64,000 bases of DNA from [Phialemoniopsis] sp. UDSM-2020 (lineage: Eukaryota > Ascomycota > Sordariomycetes > Thyridiales > Thyridiaceae): contig JAEILZ010000003.1 of assembly GCA_018873225.1 (NCBI GenBank), forward strand, positions 434,001-498,000. Direction: 5' to 3'. Positions 45,202-57,258 of the stretch are shown here, in pieces. The notes below the pieces were generated by a model. The model saw nothing but the letters and a program-made list of their open reading frames with translations. It was not told the DNA's origin and did not search any database. The position numbers and the translations under genes are program-made. Within the stretch, counting starts at the first letter, position 1, and the number at the start of each line of letters is the position of its first letter.

Positions 45202-47940
45202 ATGATTAACCGAGCGCAACTGCGCCAGGCCCAACTTGGAGCATACCAAAGAGGCAATTTTTTGCGAGCAAACATGTTAGGGACCCGAGGCGATGTTGTG
45301 GAGCTGTCACAAGTGATTGAAAGTTGTCAACTCCAGGCCATGGAGCCTTTGGAGAGCCACATGGTTGCGACAACCAGCCATCGCTCATTCCTGTTCTACA
45401 TCGTTGCCGACGTCGGTCTTCCGGGCACAGAAGACAGCTACCGGCCCCTGGCAGTCACCTATCGCCAGGGCCGTGATCGCGGCCCTCGGAAACGCGACTA
45501 TGCTGCACTGGGGCGAGTCCACCATGTGGTTCAAGACTGTGACCGTATCATCAATATCTTCACCGAGCCGGCGAACCGTGTGCCCCTCGAAGCCGAGCTA
45601 GCCCAGGCTGTGAGCTGATACCGCTCCGGCGGGAACCAGGCGGGAGCCGAGCGAGCAGAGATTCCCGACATACGACAACCCGGTTATGACTTCGACGAAC
45701 TCAGAACTGGGTGGAATTAGGGCCTGGAAAGGCCGAGAGAGTCGACTTGCCATGCGCAGGCGGCTGCCGCGAGTTCTCCTTCATCTCATCTAGCCTTCGT
45801 CTCGCACTCAGCCGCGATGATGCATATGGCACACGGCCTTCCGATATCCAGGAGCAACCCGTCGACACAGTGTTTCTTGGCGACAAGTTGGAGTACGGTA
45901 TGGTCGTTATCAATATCTCAGACTTGGACAGAGTGCGATATGGGATTGTCAGCTTCAACGTGAACTACACGGGTGAGTTGTATGCATAAGAGACAATGCA
46001 CTGGATCCAGCCGCGCCCATGTCGGGACGCGGATGGAACCCCGGTAGTTCAGCTGGAGAGTCCTCGCTTCCGACAACCAATGTCTGCGAGGGCATATATG
46101 AAGCAGTTCCACATGCATGAGTTGGCCGAGTCAACGGATGCCATTGCGAGCCTGCACAAACAACCAGTGTGCGAGCGGAAATCTCTCACATGTAAGTCCA
46201 AAACCTCTGGTCATCGCTGATCGTCGATTGCTTACACCGCATTAGATGTTTGGCCGCCGGATACTAAACGATCTAAAGCCAATCCAAATATGCGAAACAA
46301 TGTCACCGAAACCTCCATGAATCAAAACACCAATCTACGCCAAGAGATTGGACAACTCCCACAAGAAGCTGGGCGCTATGAAGATGTAGACATCCACAGC
46401 CTCCAAGACGACATGAGGCAGCCAGATTCCCAGGATCATCTCCTTGCCGAGCTTCGTGCTCACCCCGACAGACTGGGTCGCTCTGCATACTCCATGCAAT
46501 TACTCCGACTGGCTTATACGGGACACCCGCATCTAAATTGGGTCGCATGCGCCGACTTAACATACGAATACATCGCTGCTACTCTCGAGTCGATCGAGCT
46601 ACAAACCGCTCAAGCTTTGAGCATCTGCATTGACCACACCAAGGGCTCTCCCATGGTACTGCTCGAGACCCTAGTCCGGAGAGACAGAATTCGCAATTTA
46701 TGCTTCTTTCAAGATCCAGTTCGAGCTAGCGATGAGAAGTCGTTACGGCTGTTCAGATTGATCGTCTCATCGCCATCTGTGTCCAGTTTACTCAGATATA
46801 GAAATATTTTCCTGACTTGTGCGTTCTCCGCAGCGCTGCAGCGCAAACTCTGGCTTCAAGATGAACTAGGAAGCAGGTTGAGCCATCCATCTCTGGCCAA
46901 CGCCTTCCCAGTTCAGTATGTCTTCGTTCGTTAGCAGTTCCGAGACGACCAAGGCGATGACCACGGTAAGGCCAAGAAGTTTCGCCCTTGTCATACTCGG
47001 ATAGATACTTGTTCAGCTTCGCTGCAGCCCCTCCAAGCTTGATACCTTCAGACGCTTCTCGCGCCGCAGTTAGTCCAATTCCAGCTGAGAACCTTACCAT
47101 TCCGAGATGGTGTACTGTATCATCTGCAGCGGCGATGGAAGGTAGAGCGACGGAGATTGAATGCTGGCCGGTGTTTGAGGAACTCGAGCCAAACAGTTGG
47201 GTGCTCCTCATATCTCACGAATGGAACAAGAATCCGGAGAAGAGTTTCGAAGGACTAGATGCTTGGCAACATTGTCGTCTGGAAGGAGATGCGGCTCTAG
47301 GGTTGCCATTCCTGCGGTATGCCTTCATGCGGGCACGAAAACGTATGACGTTGCTCAACGAAGCTGGGCCTTCTCTTCTTGAGGCATTAGCCAGTTCAGA
47401 GTACGTTGAAGTTGTTGGTGGAGTCAAGGACTTCCTGCGAGAGACCTCGCCCGAAATCGATCCAGCCCTCGTGGACGCCCGGCAACATGATACGGAGCAC
47501 GTCTTGCGGGGTAGATGGCCAGAAGGGCTTGACCAGAGCATCCCAGTGATCTCGCCGCTTGAGGAGAGTATTGCACGATCAGTTCTCAGAGACTTCCTCG
47601 AGGATGCGTATCATGTCAGGCAGAATGTAAGAAGCGCAATGCAGTCTTCTCCTTCGGGTAAATAAGCACTTGTGGTGAAGGAGAGTCTAACTTCCTTCAG
47701 CCGTTAATTACACACTAACAATGAACTTCAGAACGCAAGTGGTACCCGGAAGTGGTGACGGGCTTTTCGCGATACAATCTCAGAACTAGGCGGCATTCAA
47801 ACCCGTCTACCGATATCAAACCGAGGAGTGAAGCTGGACCCTTTAGATCACAGAATGGCTTGGACGATGGGGATTTGAAGTTGCTAGGATTAGAGCGGTC
47901 AATAACTCCGACGAGTGACGAAGAAGATGCTGACTTGTGA
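45202..47940 (+). pseudogene. Unknown five-exon fungal gene interrupted by one in-frame TAA
   Basis: Exons 45202-45609, 45705-46191, 46246-46915, 47017-47657, 47732-47940 sum to 805 codons with all junctions in frame. The joined product is a soluble protein with no recognised domain. Typical blocks are AALGRVHHVVQDCDRI, YGMVVINISDLDRVRYGIVS, HWIQPRPCRDADG and WPVFEELEPNSWVLL. Within exon 2 the frame meets TAA at 45987-45989, between NVNYTGELYA and ETMHWIQPRP. No GT...AG pair removes the stop and keeps frame. TAA is one C-to-T change from CAA (Gln). The protein reads as coherent on both sides for hundreds of codons, so a recent nonsense mutation, or less likely a sequencing error, is favoured. 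The 5' end is uncertain: ATG 45202 is the first in-frame start but further upstream exons are possible. Confidence 0.6.
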
Positions 47941-48060
47941 TGAGCGTATCTACATGCAATACCCCACTAATCGCAATCTTTTCTATACAACGATAGCATA
48001 GTGTTCTCAATTACACTTTACACACACATGCCGACAATACTTCAGAGAATCAATGACACT

Positions 48061-49612
48061 TTACACACCATATCGATACTCCGGTCTTTCCTTTCCTCCA
48101 CTCACATGGACCAGCTCGCCGCTGTCCAGCTTCTTGTTCAAGCGGCGGAAGTGTTCTCGCAGAGCAAGGCAAAGAACCATGAACACTGCTTGACAGCAAG
48201 CAATAGTGATCAAGGCCGGCTTATAGACTGGTGCGTCCTGCTGACGGAAGACGCTCGAGCTGATAATGCCAGCGAGGTTCTGGCCCAGGAAGTTCAGGCC
48301 GAGGCGGAAGGCTCTGCCCGTCGTCGTTGTGGTGTTTGATGCGATCCACACGGGGACGAGAATGCCGGGCATGAATGTGCCGAAGGTGATGAGGTAGGTC
48401 AGGAAGTAGCCTACGTGGACGTTGTTAACCAGATCGAGAGTTCCTAGTAGAATCCACGCGATGAACGACACAAATAGGGTGCCGACGGCGGGGTAGGCTC
48501 GCTGTTGGAACTTGTCAGAGAGGAAGGTCGTGCTAAGTTGAACGGCGGCGGCCGTGAGGTTGGGTCCGACAGTGTACAGGTTGGCTTTCGAGGAGGTGAT
48601 GGCAATTCTCTTGACAATAGTCTGATAGACGTTAGCGTGTGACCTACTAGCTTAGGAGGGACAAGACTTACTGGAAGGAAGTTGGAACTCGATGCGATAC
48701 CAACGCCGTATAGCAGAGGCAGGAGGGTGAATACCCATGTTGTCCAGTCTTTGCATTCCTTCCTGGCATCCTCCCACTTGAAGCTCTTGTCCTCTTCCAG
48801 CGAGTCCTCTGACAAGCGAAGACGAGCCAGCGCCTTTTCTTCTTCCGTGAACCACCTTGACTTCTGAACGCTGTGGGGCAGAATGAAAAACAGCAAGAGC
48901 CCAACACCCACTGTGAGAGAGCCCTCGATGAGGAACAGGTACTGCCATCCCTGCAGTGCCTTGTGCCATTGAAAGACAGACCATGCGATCAGGCCGCTGA
49001 TTGCACCGGCGATGAAGCCCATCATACCGTAGACGCTGGTGCGGAAGCTCAGCTCATGGCGAGTGTAGAACAGGGAACAGTAGAAGATGGCGCAGGGAAA
49101 GAACGCCGCCTCGACGCAGCCCATGAGGATACGGCAGGCCAGGATGCCTCCAAAGTTCTTCGTGGCGGCGGAAGCCATGGCCATGAGGCCCCATATACAC
49201 ATGATCGAGGGGATGACGACGGCAGGGTTGAACCGCTTGGCCAGGAGCGTGAACGGGACGTTCATGAGGGCGTAGGGGATGTAGAACAGAATGAGCAACA
49301 GCGAGAACTGGTTGCCGACGAGATGGAGGTCCTTCTCGAGCGTGTCGGTTTTGGCATTGCCGAGGTTGGCACGGTCGAGGGTGTGAGTTAGGTATGCCAA
49401 TGCTGTTTGATATTGTTAGCATGTTGCGGTGTGCGAGAGGATTGTCGGCTCGACTTACCAAGTCCTGGCATGAGGATCAAGTCTGTCTTCCAAACCAGGC
49501 GTCTCTCCAGTGCCTTGTCAATGGTGACAGGACCTGTGTCCGAGCCAGAGTCCGTGGAGGCGACATTGGCACCGACTTGCTTCTCCGCATCGGCAACTGT
49601 CTCGACGGCCAT
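48061..49612 (-). CDS. MFS transporter, Dal5/Tna1-like anion:cation symporter
   Basis: Exons 49459-49612, 48672-49402 and 48061-48621; 481 residues. The Dal5-family motif YLTHTLDRANLGNAKTDTLEKDL is in the first loop, with NVPFTLLAKRFNPAVVIPSI and GCVEAAFFPCAIFYCSLFYTRHELSFR in the following helices. Twelve membrane spans are expected in the plasma membrane. Members import organic anions and vitamins such as nicotinate, allantoate, pantothenate and biotin precursors. The nearest recognisable type is the nicotinic acid/Tna1 group, but the substrate cannot be fixed. The 5' flank has an AGATAAG (CTTATCT near 49830). It is the first of two such symporters in the right half of the window. Confidence 0.9.
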
Positions 49613-50980
49613 ATTGAAAATCCCAAGCAAGAAGAGAGATTCTACACGAGAGAGTATATGTATGATAGAGCCTACTCCTCAGACCTTTTCAAAACGCGAA
49701 GAGATTCTTGAATTGCTTCCCAAATGGTCGGGATCGGCATACCCTGCAGCAAGGTTTCTTTATATGCAGCAGTCTCTACATCGCCCAGCACTGGATGTGG
49801 AGCACAGTTGAATCGAATCCAGACAAATTTCTTATCTACCAAGGGTATGGACTTGTCTCAATGCCATGCAATACTGTTGCAGGATCCTGCGTCCTTTTCC
49901 GGAGCCGGCTAACTCAAAAGTTCTACTGTTCACACTTCTCTGGGTTAGAAGAGATGGGGCGCCTGTATTGTTCACATTTTGGACTCAATGGCGTTATTGC
50001 CGCTATCGCTCCCATTTATGGGCCTGGACTCTGCAAATCCTCGTTGGAAATTCCCAGATATGTCAGACTGCATGGTTCATATCTGTCATTCCTGCCATGG
50101 AAGTGTTCTGGGCCCGATCTGATCTGAATGCTACGTCGGAGAAAGACCGACAGCTTCGGCATTGCTCAACGTGGTCGCCGCATGTTTGCTTTGGCCGATC
50201 CGGTAATTGACAGGAGAGAGGCGACATATTTGGTCAAGTCCAGACTATGCCTTAAGGCGATCGGTATATAATGCCTTCCTTTTGCTCCTGAATACGGTCT
50301 ATGCCAGTGATGAACGAGCTCCTTATCGTATGCATAACTCTGGTGATGGCATTGCCAATTCGCAGGTCCTTGATTTACAGCATCACTCGAGCGCCGGATG
50401 CAAACTTCCTGGAATGCATATGTATCGGCAAGTTGAACGATTGTTTCCCGAAATGTGATGTCCCAGCTTATCGTCATCAAGACGATAATGACGTGCTGGC
50501 ATGTCTAGGGATTTATGGGATCATTGCCTCTTATTTCCGTCCTAGCGCGTAGAATACGCTGACGGAGTTCCATCCTGGCCCACCTTTTGGCATGGCCTCT
50601 TGGCATGGAGCTTCTTTGAATATGCCAAAGACCTGGGCTCTCGGCCGACATCGTTCTTGTTAGCTTTCTATTCCAAAGCTGATGTTCGGGATTTGTAAGA
50701 AGCTGGAAAGCCTTCCCTATCTTCGATACTGACATCGGACCACCAAGAACGTTCCGAGAGCCGACCTATTCCTAATCAAACCGATCTCGATGGTCAGTTG
50801 GTGGAGACTCCGTCTCTCCTCACATGCTCAGATCTAACACGACCAGGTAGTCAAGTGAGATGTCGTGATCGAAGCTCTCTTGTCGATATTCTGGTGCAAA
50901 ATAGACTCTCACGCCTAAAATTCTGTCTTTCGAGTATCACCCATACCGTCACTCGCGCACTGGGTCAAATCATCGTCACG
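49613..50980. other. Intergenic, divergent promoter
   Basis: 1.37 kb between the MFS and P450 starts. Short open frames only, with weak coding character. GATA-type CTTATCT near 49830 and CTTATCG near 50466. No RNA gene or repeat identified. Confidence 0.4.
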
Positions 50981-52751
50981 ATGGCCCTGCTTGATGCAAA
51001 CTTCTTGCAGCTGACTGCCAATCCCGTGGTCCTTCTGTCGTGGGCATTTGGAGTCGCTCTTACGACTCTGGTCGTATACTTCATTCAGAATGAAATAGTC
51101 AGATACTCTTCCAGGATCAAGGACCTGCCGGGTCCTCGCGGCTGGCCAGTTGTGGGCAATCTCCTCCAGGTACAACACTCGCCTCATTCCCTGCGATATG
51201 CCAGCACTGACATGGGAATAGACTGGAAACGAGGTCCCGGCCGTAGCATATTACAGATGGGCTCGCAAATACGGTCCCGTTTTCCAGATCCAGCTCGGAA
51301 ACACAACGGCCGTCATCGTCAACTCGGCAGAGTCCGCAAAACAGCTCTTCCTCGGCCAGCGGATGGCTATGAACTCGCGTCCCACCTTCTATGTGTTCCA
51401 TAAGAAAGTCAGCAAGGCAGTGACGAGTATTGGCACCAGCCCCTGGGATGACTCCTGCAAGCGTCGTCGCAAGCTAGCAGCCGGCGCCCTCAATCGCCCT
51501 AGAGTGGAAAGCTACGCTCCGATTCTGAACCTTGAGGCTCGCGAGTTCCTTCGAGACCTCTACAGTGAGTGTCGCGATGGTGGTGTAGAGATTGACTTTC
51601 GCATGCCTGTGAAGCGCTTCTCTCTGAACCTGAGCTTGACACTGAACTACGGCACCCGAGTCTCCAATGTGAAAAGTCTGCTGGACGACCCGCTTCTCTC
51701 AGAGATTATCTTTGTCGAATCTGAGATTAGCAAGTTCCGCGACACGGGCAAGAACTACGCCAACTACATCCCCATCTTGAGATACTGGGAACCAGTGGCA
51801 GGGTTGCTAGGCTTGAACTCGACGCCCAAGGATCACGCGGCAGATATTGGACGACGCCGACTGGCATACAATGACGTCCTGCTCAATAAGCTGAAAGATG
51901 AGGTTGCCCGGGGTGAAGATAAGCCCTGCATCCAGGGCGCCGTATTGAGGGATCCGGAGGCAGCAACCCTGACGAGAGAAGAGCTGATTAGCGTGAGCTT
52001 AAGCATGATGGCGGTATGTAAACATCACGCATAAGGACGTCATATGTGGCTGACAAAGCGTAGGGAGCTGACTCTAACCAACCTACTCTTTCGTGGGCCA
52101 TCTTGCTTTTAGCACACCGTCCTGATATTCAGGAGAAAGCCTACACTGCGATCAAAGAGGCTGGAGTTCTGCAGATGCCGTCGAACGCCTACGCCTCAAC
52201 AAAGATTCCGTACATCGATGCTCTGACCAAGGAGATCTCGCGATACTTTGTCGTGCTTCGGCTCGCGCTCCCAAAGGCTACGTATACCGATGCGACCTGG
52301 GGCAAAGCAACAATTCCCGCAAACACGCTGGTGTTCCTGAACTCATGGGCATGCAACAGGGGTAAGTCTGCCTTTGTTCCGAAAGACCTGGGTCGCTGCT
52401 GATTATCCCACAGACCCAGACTTGTTCACACAGCCCGATGTCTTTGCTCCCGAGCGATGGCTCGAGGGCTCAGCTGATCAGCATGCTCACCAATTCGCGT
52501 TTGGCATTGGTGGGCGTATGTGTGTCGCATCTCATCTCGCGCACAACGCCCTATACACTGTCTTCTTGCACTTAATCGCTCGCTTTGAGATCTTTCCTGC
52601 GCAGGGAAAGACTGCCGATGAGATTGACCCGATCGGTGGACTAAGAAGCTTGGCATTTGTTGGCACGCCTAGAGGCTTCCAGGCGAGGTTTGTTCCACGA
52701 GACGGGTATGGCTTGGAGAGCTGGCTGGACAAGCCGGACAGCAGCATATAA
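50981..52751 (+). CDS. Cytochrome P450, phenylacetate 2-hydroxylase (PhacA/B)-like
   Basis: Exons 50981-51169, 51222-52013, 52064-52361 and 52414-52751; 538 residues. The N-terminus has a membrane anchor (VVLLSWAFGVALTTLVVYF) and LPGPRGWPVVGNLLQ. RWARKYGPVFQIQLGNTTAV and FLGQRMAMNSRPTFYVFHK, with TSIGTSPWDDSCKRRRKLAA, resemble from memory the fungal phenylacetate/aromatic acid hydroxylases. The I-helix position reads MMAGADSNQPTLSWAI: Asp is present but the usual following Thr is Ser. ExxR is KEISR, PERW is APERWLEG, the haem loop FAFGIGGRMCVASHLA with the Cys ligand. It is probably an ER aromatic hydroxylase. It begins the accessory run ending in the Baeyer-Villiger enzyme, and an aromatic ring hydroxylase fits that context. 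Confidence 0.82.
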
Positions 52752-52899
52752 TTAGAAACGGAATTAGGTGCGTGGTTCAATTGAGTTACCTGGCTACACT
52801 GATAGTTTACTACTTTGATATCAAAGGTCTGGTTGCAAGGTTGAGAATCAACTGAGACATGCAAGACCCCACGTTTGACAAATCATGTCTTTGGTGTTC

Positions 52900-53560
52900 C
52901 TATCTGCCTATGAATCCTATTCCGGAACCAATCCAAGACGTCAAGAGATATTTGTCGCATAGTTGCTCGATACTGTTCCACCCTGCGCCTTGCTCAGAAG
53001 ATAAGAAGGCATCAAAACTAGCTTTTGCTTCAAACGCTGAGAAGACGATCAAATCCTCTCGGTCCTCTTTGTCGGATCTCTCCAGAACCCAGAACGTACC
53101 AACCTCAGAGAACGTCTGTGCCGAGTTCGCGGTGGACTTCAACACCTCCAGTAAACGTGTGTTGGTGCCCGTCTGCGGAGTCAAGTCGAGAATGACAATG
53201 TACGGATGCGAGATTTGCTGTAACTCAAAATCCAACGGGCCACGACTCATGAAGCCCGCGATCGGGCTCCAGAATCTTACATCAGGGTACCCATTCAGCA
53301 ATGCTTCGGCGACGGCTCCTTCCCGGAATGCCTGATAGGCCTTGCCGGCACGATGGACTTCTCGATTGGCTTCAGGAGAGCTGTATCTAGAAATTCAATG
53401 CAGTCAGTGTCAGACCTCTAAGGACGAATGGCCTTGAAAGAAGCGTACACTTCAATTCCGCGAATCCAGTGATGAGGCACAGCGTCGGTATCACCTGCAG
53501 CCCGGAACCAAGCGTAGGAAAGACAGTCGGGTTCCCGTTGTCTGGTAAAGATAGCAACAT
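52900..53560 (-). CDS. Antibiotic biosynthesis monooxygenase (ABM)-like barrel protein, 5' end unresolved
   Basis: Two exons join in frame: 53449-53560 and 52900-53386 (stop at 52900), giving about 199 codons. The 53560 end is an acceptor (GATCTCAG) entered in phase 1, so a short first exon with the start lies upstream; an ATG at about 53670 (MSHRGKRAI) is one candidate but I could not join it convincingly. The product has two halves of dimeric alpha-beta barrel type: AIFTRQREPDCLSYAWFRAA with HHWIRGIEVY, and IVILDLTPQTGTNTRLLEVL with FWVLERSDKEDREDLIVFSAF, as in ABM-domain proteins. Such proteins oxidise or cyclise polycyclic aromatics without cofactor. No catalytic residue is certain. It is tail-to-tail with the P450 at 50981. 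Confidence 0.6.
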
Positions 53561-54304
53561 CTGAGATCAGCTCAAGTAACTACATCTCCGCGCACCGTTA
53601 GCTACAGGGTTAGTCTCGACACTCAGTGAGGGGCAGTTTGCACTAACACGATCGCTCTTTTCCCGCGATGGGACATCGCAGAGGGGCACAATAACAAACA
53701 TGATTCGCACAACAGATTCGATGCCGCGAGAACAGTACCCTTGTAAGTAAGAGAAGAAGCAAGGGAGCAGACGCTACAGGCGGGTAGTCTAGTTCGCTTA
53801 GTAGGCCCTTGTAGTCTCAAGTCGAATGTATCAACCTTTTTCGGGAACTAACCCTTGTGATATTGGATAAATACTTACTAAACATTATAGAAATACACCC
53901 ATTTAATGCGTGTTCGGGAACGATGAAGAGAGGGAAATTGAGCCCTGGCTGGTTGTGATGTGCGCGCGGCAAATGACCACCATATCATCGCCCACTTCGA
54001 TATTTTTCATTGGCTGGACATGCAAGTCCGGGGCCATTTTAGGCATATCCGCCAACCCCACCCATCTTGGATGCGGCGGACAAAGAGGACGGGAGTCGTC
54101 TCGGCGCCCATTAAGCTCATACCTAGCATCTGGGGCGGCTCCGATACTCTCTCTTTACGGACGGTCTTGCTTGTCTAAAAACTCAAAGAGTCACCGTGTG
54201 CCACGTCTCTGTTGTTATTTTAATCCCCCCACTACAATAATCGAGACATCACTTAACAATTTCTGTCCGGTCAAAGAAATCCCGAACCCTTTCAAGAAAA
54301 GACA
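53561..54304. other. Intergenic, holds the missing 5' exon of the ABM-like gene
   Basis: 744 bases between divergent genes. The short first exon of the ABM-like gene should be in the left 150 bases. Nothing else is recognised; the middle is AT-rich. Confidence 0.35.
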
Positions 54305-55094
54305 ATGGGCCCGGCTACTCCAACGCTTCCAGAATCTTTCTTCGCCCCTGTCCTCGCAGTTAAAGACAAGGCAAGCCAAGTGCGATGGTACATGTGTGTC
54401 ATCGTTAACCTCTCCTCCCTGAACTACGCGGATGTCATTCCCCAAGTGTACTCGCATCTAGAAGCACATCTCCTCGCCGGTTCAGCGCATGATGAGCAGT
54501 TCAGGGCCGTGCAGCAGATCCAGGAGGGTCTGGTAAAGTCTCTTGGTATTGCAGGCGCGGCGAGAACTGGAAATGGCCTTCGTGCCTTTGCAAAATGCAC
54601 GCCGGAGGATCTGCGCGTCAAGGAATCGCTCAGGCTGCAAGAATCTGAAGAGACAGCCATCAAACGAGGCAATGAATTCTTCAGCAGGGTCTATGATAAG
54701 AACCCGCTATTCAAGAGGGAGGTTACTGCACGAGCCAGTCCTGACTATTGGTTCATCGTGAAAGGTACGTAGCACACTCGCTAGATCAAGAAAGATCAAT
54801 GAATCATCCCAAGAAAGCTGACAGAAGATATTAGATATTTTTTACGGGAGACTCTTCTCTTTTGATGCTATACTCGACGATCTGACATCAGCATATGCTA
54901 TGGTATCTGCGCTATATGGGATGAACTCCCCCGACCAGCTCCGGAACCATATGATCGGCATGCAGCTGAACGGTGCGGACAAACAAGGCCTCCAGGAGCT
55001 CCAGGATTTGTTGCTTGGTTTGGCCGAGATTTTAGGGGTCAAATTTCGATTCGACCGGGTGCCGATTCCGGATGTCCCTAGGCACAAATCATAG
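54305..55094 (+). CDS. Carboxymuconolactone decarboxylase/AhpD-like protein
   Basis: Exons 54305-54764 and 54835-55094; 239 residues, all-helical. The blocks FAPVLAVKDK, LVKSLGIAGAARTGNGLRAF, SPDYWFIVKDIFYGRLFSFD and PDQLRNHMIGMQLNGADKQ follow the fungal CMD-like proteins (PF02627 relatives). The redox CxxC of AhpD is absent, so a peroxidase role is unlikely. The His in the RNHMIG helix is at the position of the conserved CMD-family His. In fungi such proteins appear in aromatic degradation and in some polyketide clusters. Function is unknown; cluster membership is the main clue. The start ATG is clear and intron 1 is a good GTACGT...ATTAG. Confidence 0.75.
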
Positions 55095-55438
55095 TATTGC
55101 AAAGAGTGCTCATTTCTCTGCCCATCAGCCAATACAAAAAGGGTCCGTAGTCGTGACCTTTGACCTACATTCACTCTATTTAAAATGTGTTTCCTTGAGG
55201 TGCGACATACGACACTGCATCGGTCAAAAGACGTCATCCGTTACGAAGGGATTCATGCGTTCTAGACATGACTGTGTCTATATCATTTCAGAGGAGGCTC
55301 AGGTTATGATGATTTGAATGATAATCATAACAAAATAGAACTAGGCTAGTGAAGTGAGACAGAATACGCGAAAACACAAACAATAGGTCTTCAAGCATCC
55401 CGGTGTGGAAGCTCCAGATTCAAGCTTATGCCAGTTGC
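55095..55438. other. Intergenic, 3' flanks
   Basis: 344 bases between converging genes; nothing identified. Confidence 0.4.
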
Positions 55439-57258
55439 CTACAGCATGTACCGCCATGTAATAGCCTTGTCTCCCTTGAAAGCAAGCTCATCTTCGGTAG
55501 AATTTGCCCTCTCTCCATTCCTAACAGCCTCTTGTCTCTTGCGGTTACTGATGGTGTAGCACAGCACCAACACGCCTGCCGCGAGTATGCCTGCAACCGC
55601 AAAGCCCATCGAGAGACTATGTCCCATAATGTAATGCGGTGCGTCCTTGCCGCGGTAGAAGTTGGACGCCATGGCACCTCCCAGATTGCCAATCGACATC
55701 TGGAGTGCCATGCCGGCGCTCCGTTTATATGTGCCCGATAAGTTGTTCGACAGCCAAGTGACAGCACTAGGCGATGCCGGATACATGCCACATGCGGCAA
55801 TGATCAGACCAGCATACACCACCTTGGAGTCTTTCGCACCGAGGCACCTTCAAGCACAACGTTAGTTGAGAGTTAAATGCCAATCAGAATTCATTACGTA
55901 CATAGCCAGACCGGCCACGACCAGTGTCATGCATCCAAAAAGGAATGGACTCCGGAGACCGACTTTGTCGGAGGAATAGGCGACGATGAGGGCAATGATG
56001 GAGGCTGCGACGTAAATCGGGATGGTCATCAACTGTGAGGTAGAGCGTCCGTAACCCATGTCTGCGATGATAGACGGAAGGGATAAGCTGATGCCGAAGA
56101 TGGGACAGACGAACTTTGTCACATGGTTAGCACTGGTTATTTGTAGAGTAGAGTAGAGTAGAGTAGAGACAATAAGGCGCGGATTTCGCTTACCCCCCAA
56201 TAGACAATAATGGAAGTCCAGACCTGCCAGTCAGTGAAGGCCTGCCGTACATAGGCCCATTTGAACTCTCCAGCCTCTTGAACGGTGGCTCCCACGTTTT
56301 CGCCATCAGCATCTCGCATGCCTCCCTGGTGTTGCAGACGGAAAAGAACAAAATCCTTCTCCTCTCGAGTAAGGAAGCTGGCTGTATCAGGAAAGTCGTA
56401 TAGGGCGAAGAAGGCCGAGATCGCGACACAAACGGTGGCGATGCCCTCGAGGATGAAGATCCAGCGCCAGCCTTCTAGCCCAGCTGTGCCGTCCATCTTA
56501 GCTATGCCAAAGGCGAGCAGTCCGCTAAAAGCGCCTGCGATGGAGGCGGCTGAGAAGAAGAGAGCCTGGCGGATTTGCATTTCATGGCGGCAATACCACA
56601 TTGTCAGGTAGTACTACACCAAGACGTCTTTAGTCTCTTGTACATAACCAGAGAAGGGACTTGCGGACACAAGACTCACTGTCACTCCAGGGTAAAGACC
56701 AGCTTCTGTCACCCCGAGGAAGATTCGGCAGATGAGCAGGCCGTGATAGTTCTTCACAAGCCCCATCAATGTCATGACCACTCCCCATGCGATCATGATG
56801 GTGGGCAGCCATCGGCTTGGCCTGAGCTTCTTGAGAACCAAGTTGCTGGGAACTTCAAATGCCGCGTAGGTAAAGAAGAACACGGTCAAGCACCAGTTGT
56901 ATTGATCGGCCGACATGTGGAGGTCATCGACAAGGCCCTCGACTTTGGCGTTTCCAATGTTTCCACCTGTGTTGCGATGTGTTAGTTTCAGGTCTTCAAC
57001 AGCAGAAAACGCATTGTAACAGAGGAAGAAATTCGTACGGTCCAGGTATGACAACAAGTAAAGGAGGGTCAACATAGGGATGAGACGAAGATCCATCTTT
57101 CTCAAAATCTTCTTCTCGTCAAGATGGGCAAATTCTTCGACCGAGATGGGGGTGCTACCCATGGCAACATCTGGAATCATCGCGCCTTCGTACTCTTTAA
57201 CCTCAGCCTTGTCAGCGCCTCGGACCGTTGTGGTGTTCTGCGTTTGTTCGAGCGGCAT
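55439..57258 (-). CDS. MFS transporter, Dal5-like anion:cation symporter
   Basis: Exons 57039-57258, 56680-56966, 56194-56613, 55902-56113 and 55439-55847; 515 residues. The first intron (GTACGA...ACACAG, 57038 to 56967) restores the family motif DRGNIGNAKVEGL; the alternative unspliced frame also stays open but inserts foreign sequence. FEVPSNLVLKKLRPSRWLPT and RIFLGVTEAGLYPGVTYYLTMWYCRHEMQIRQALFF are helices 2-5 of the Dal5/Tna1 class. It is head-to-head with the Zn2Cys6 regulator at 57776, sharing 517 bases, so the two are probably co-regulated; it is the likely uptake or export step of the right-hand cluster. Intron 3 contains a TAGAG microsatellite. Substrate unknown, likely an organic acid. 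Confidence 0.9.
56144..56168. repeat. Pentanucleotide microsatellite (TAGAG)5 in an MFS intron
   Basis: Five exact TAGAG units (CTCTA on the gene strand) within the third intron of the MFS gene, near the donor side. It should be polymorphic between strains. Confidence 0.9.

Noticed and set aside
45317..45601. Alternative frame within the first exon of the unknown gene at 45202
   Set aside because: The frame used for the gene model continues through a good GTGAGC donor into later exons, whereas this one ends without a donor that joins.
57001..57038. Reading through the first intron of the MFS gene at 55439, since it is open
   Set aside because: Splicing restores DRGNIGNAKVEGL, the family motif, while read-through inserts unrelated residues.
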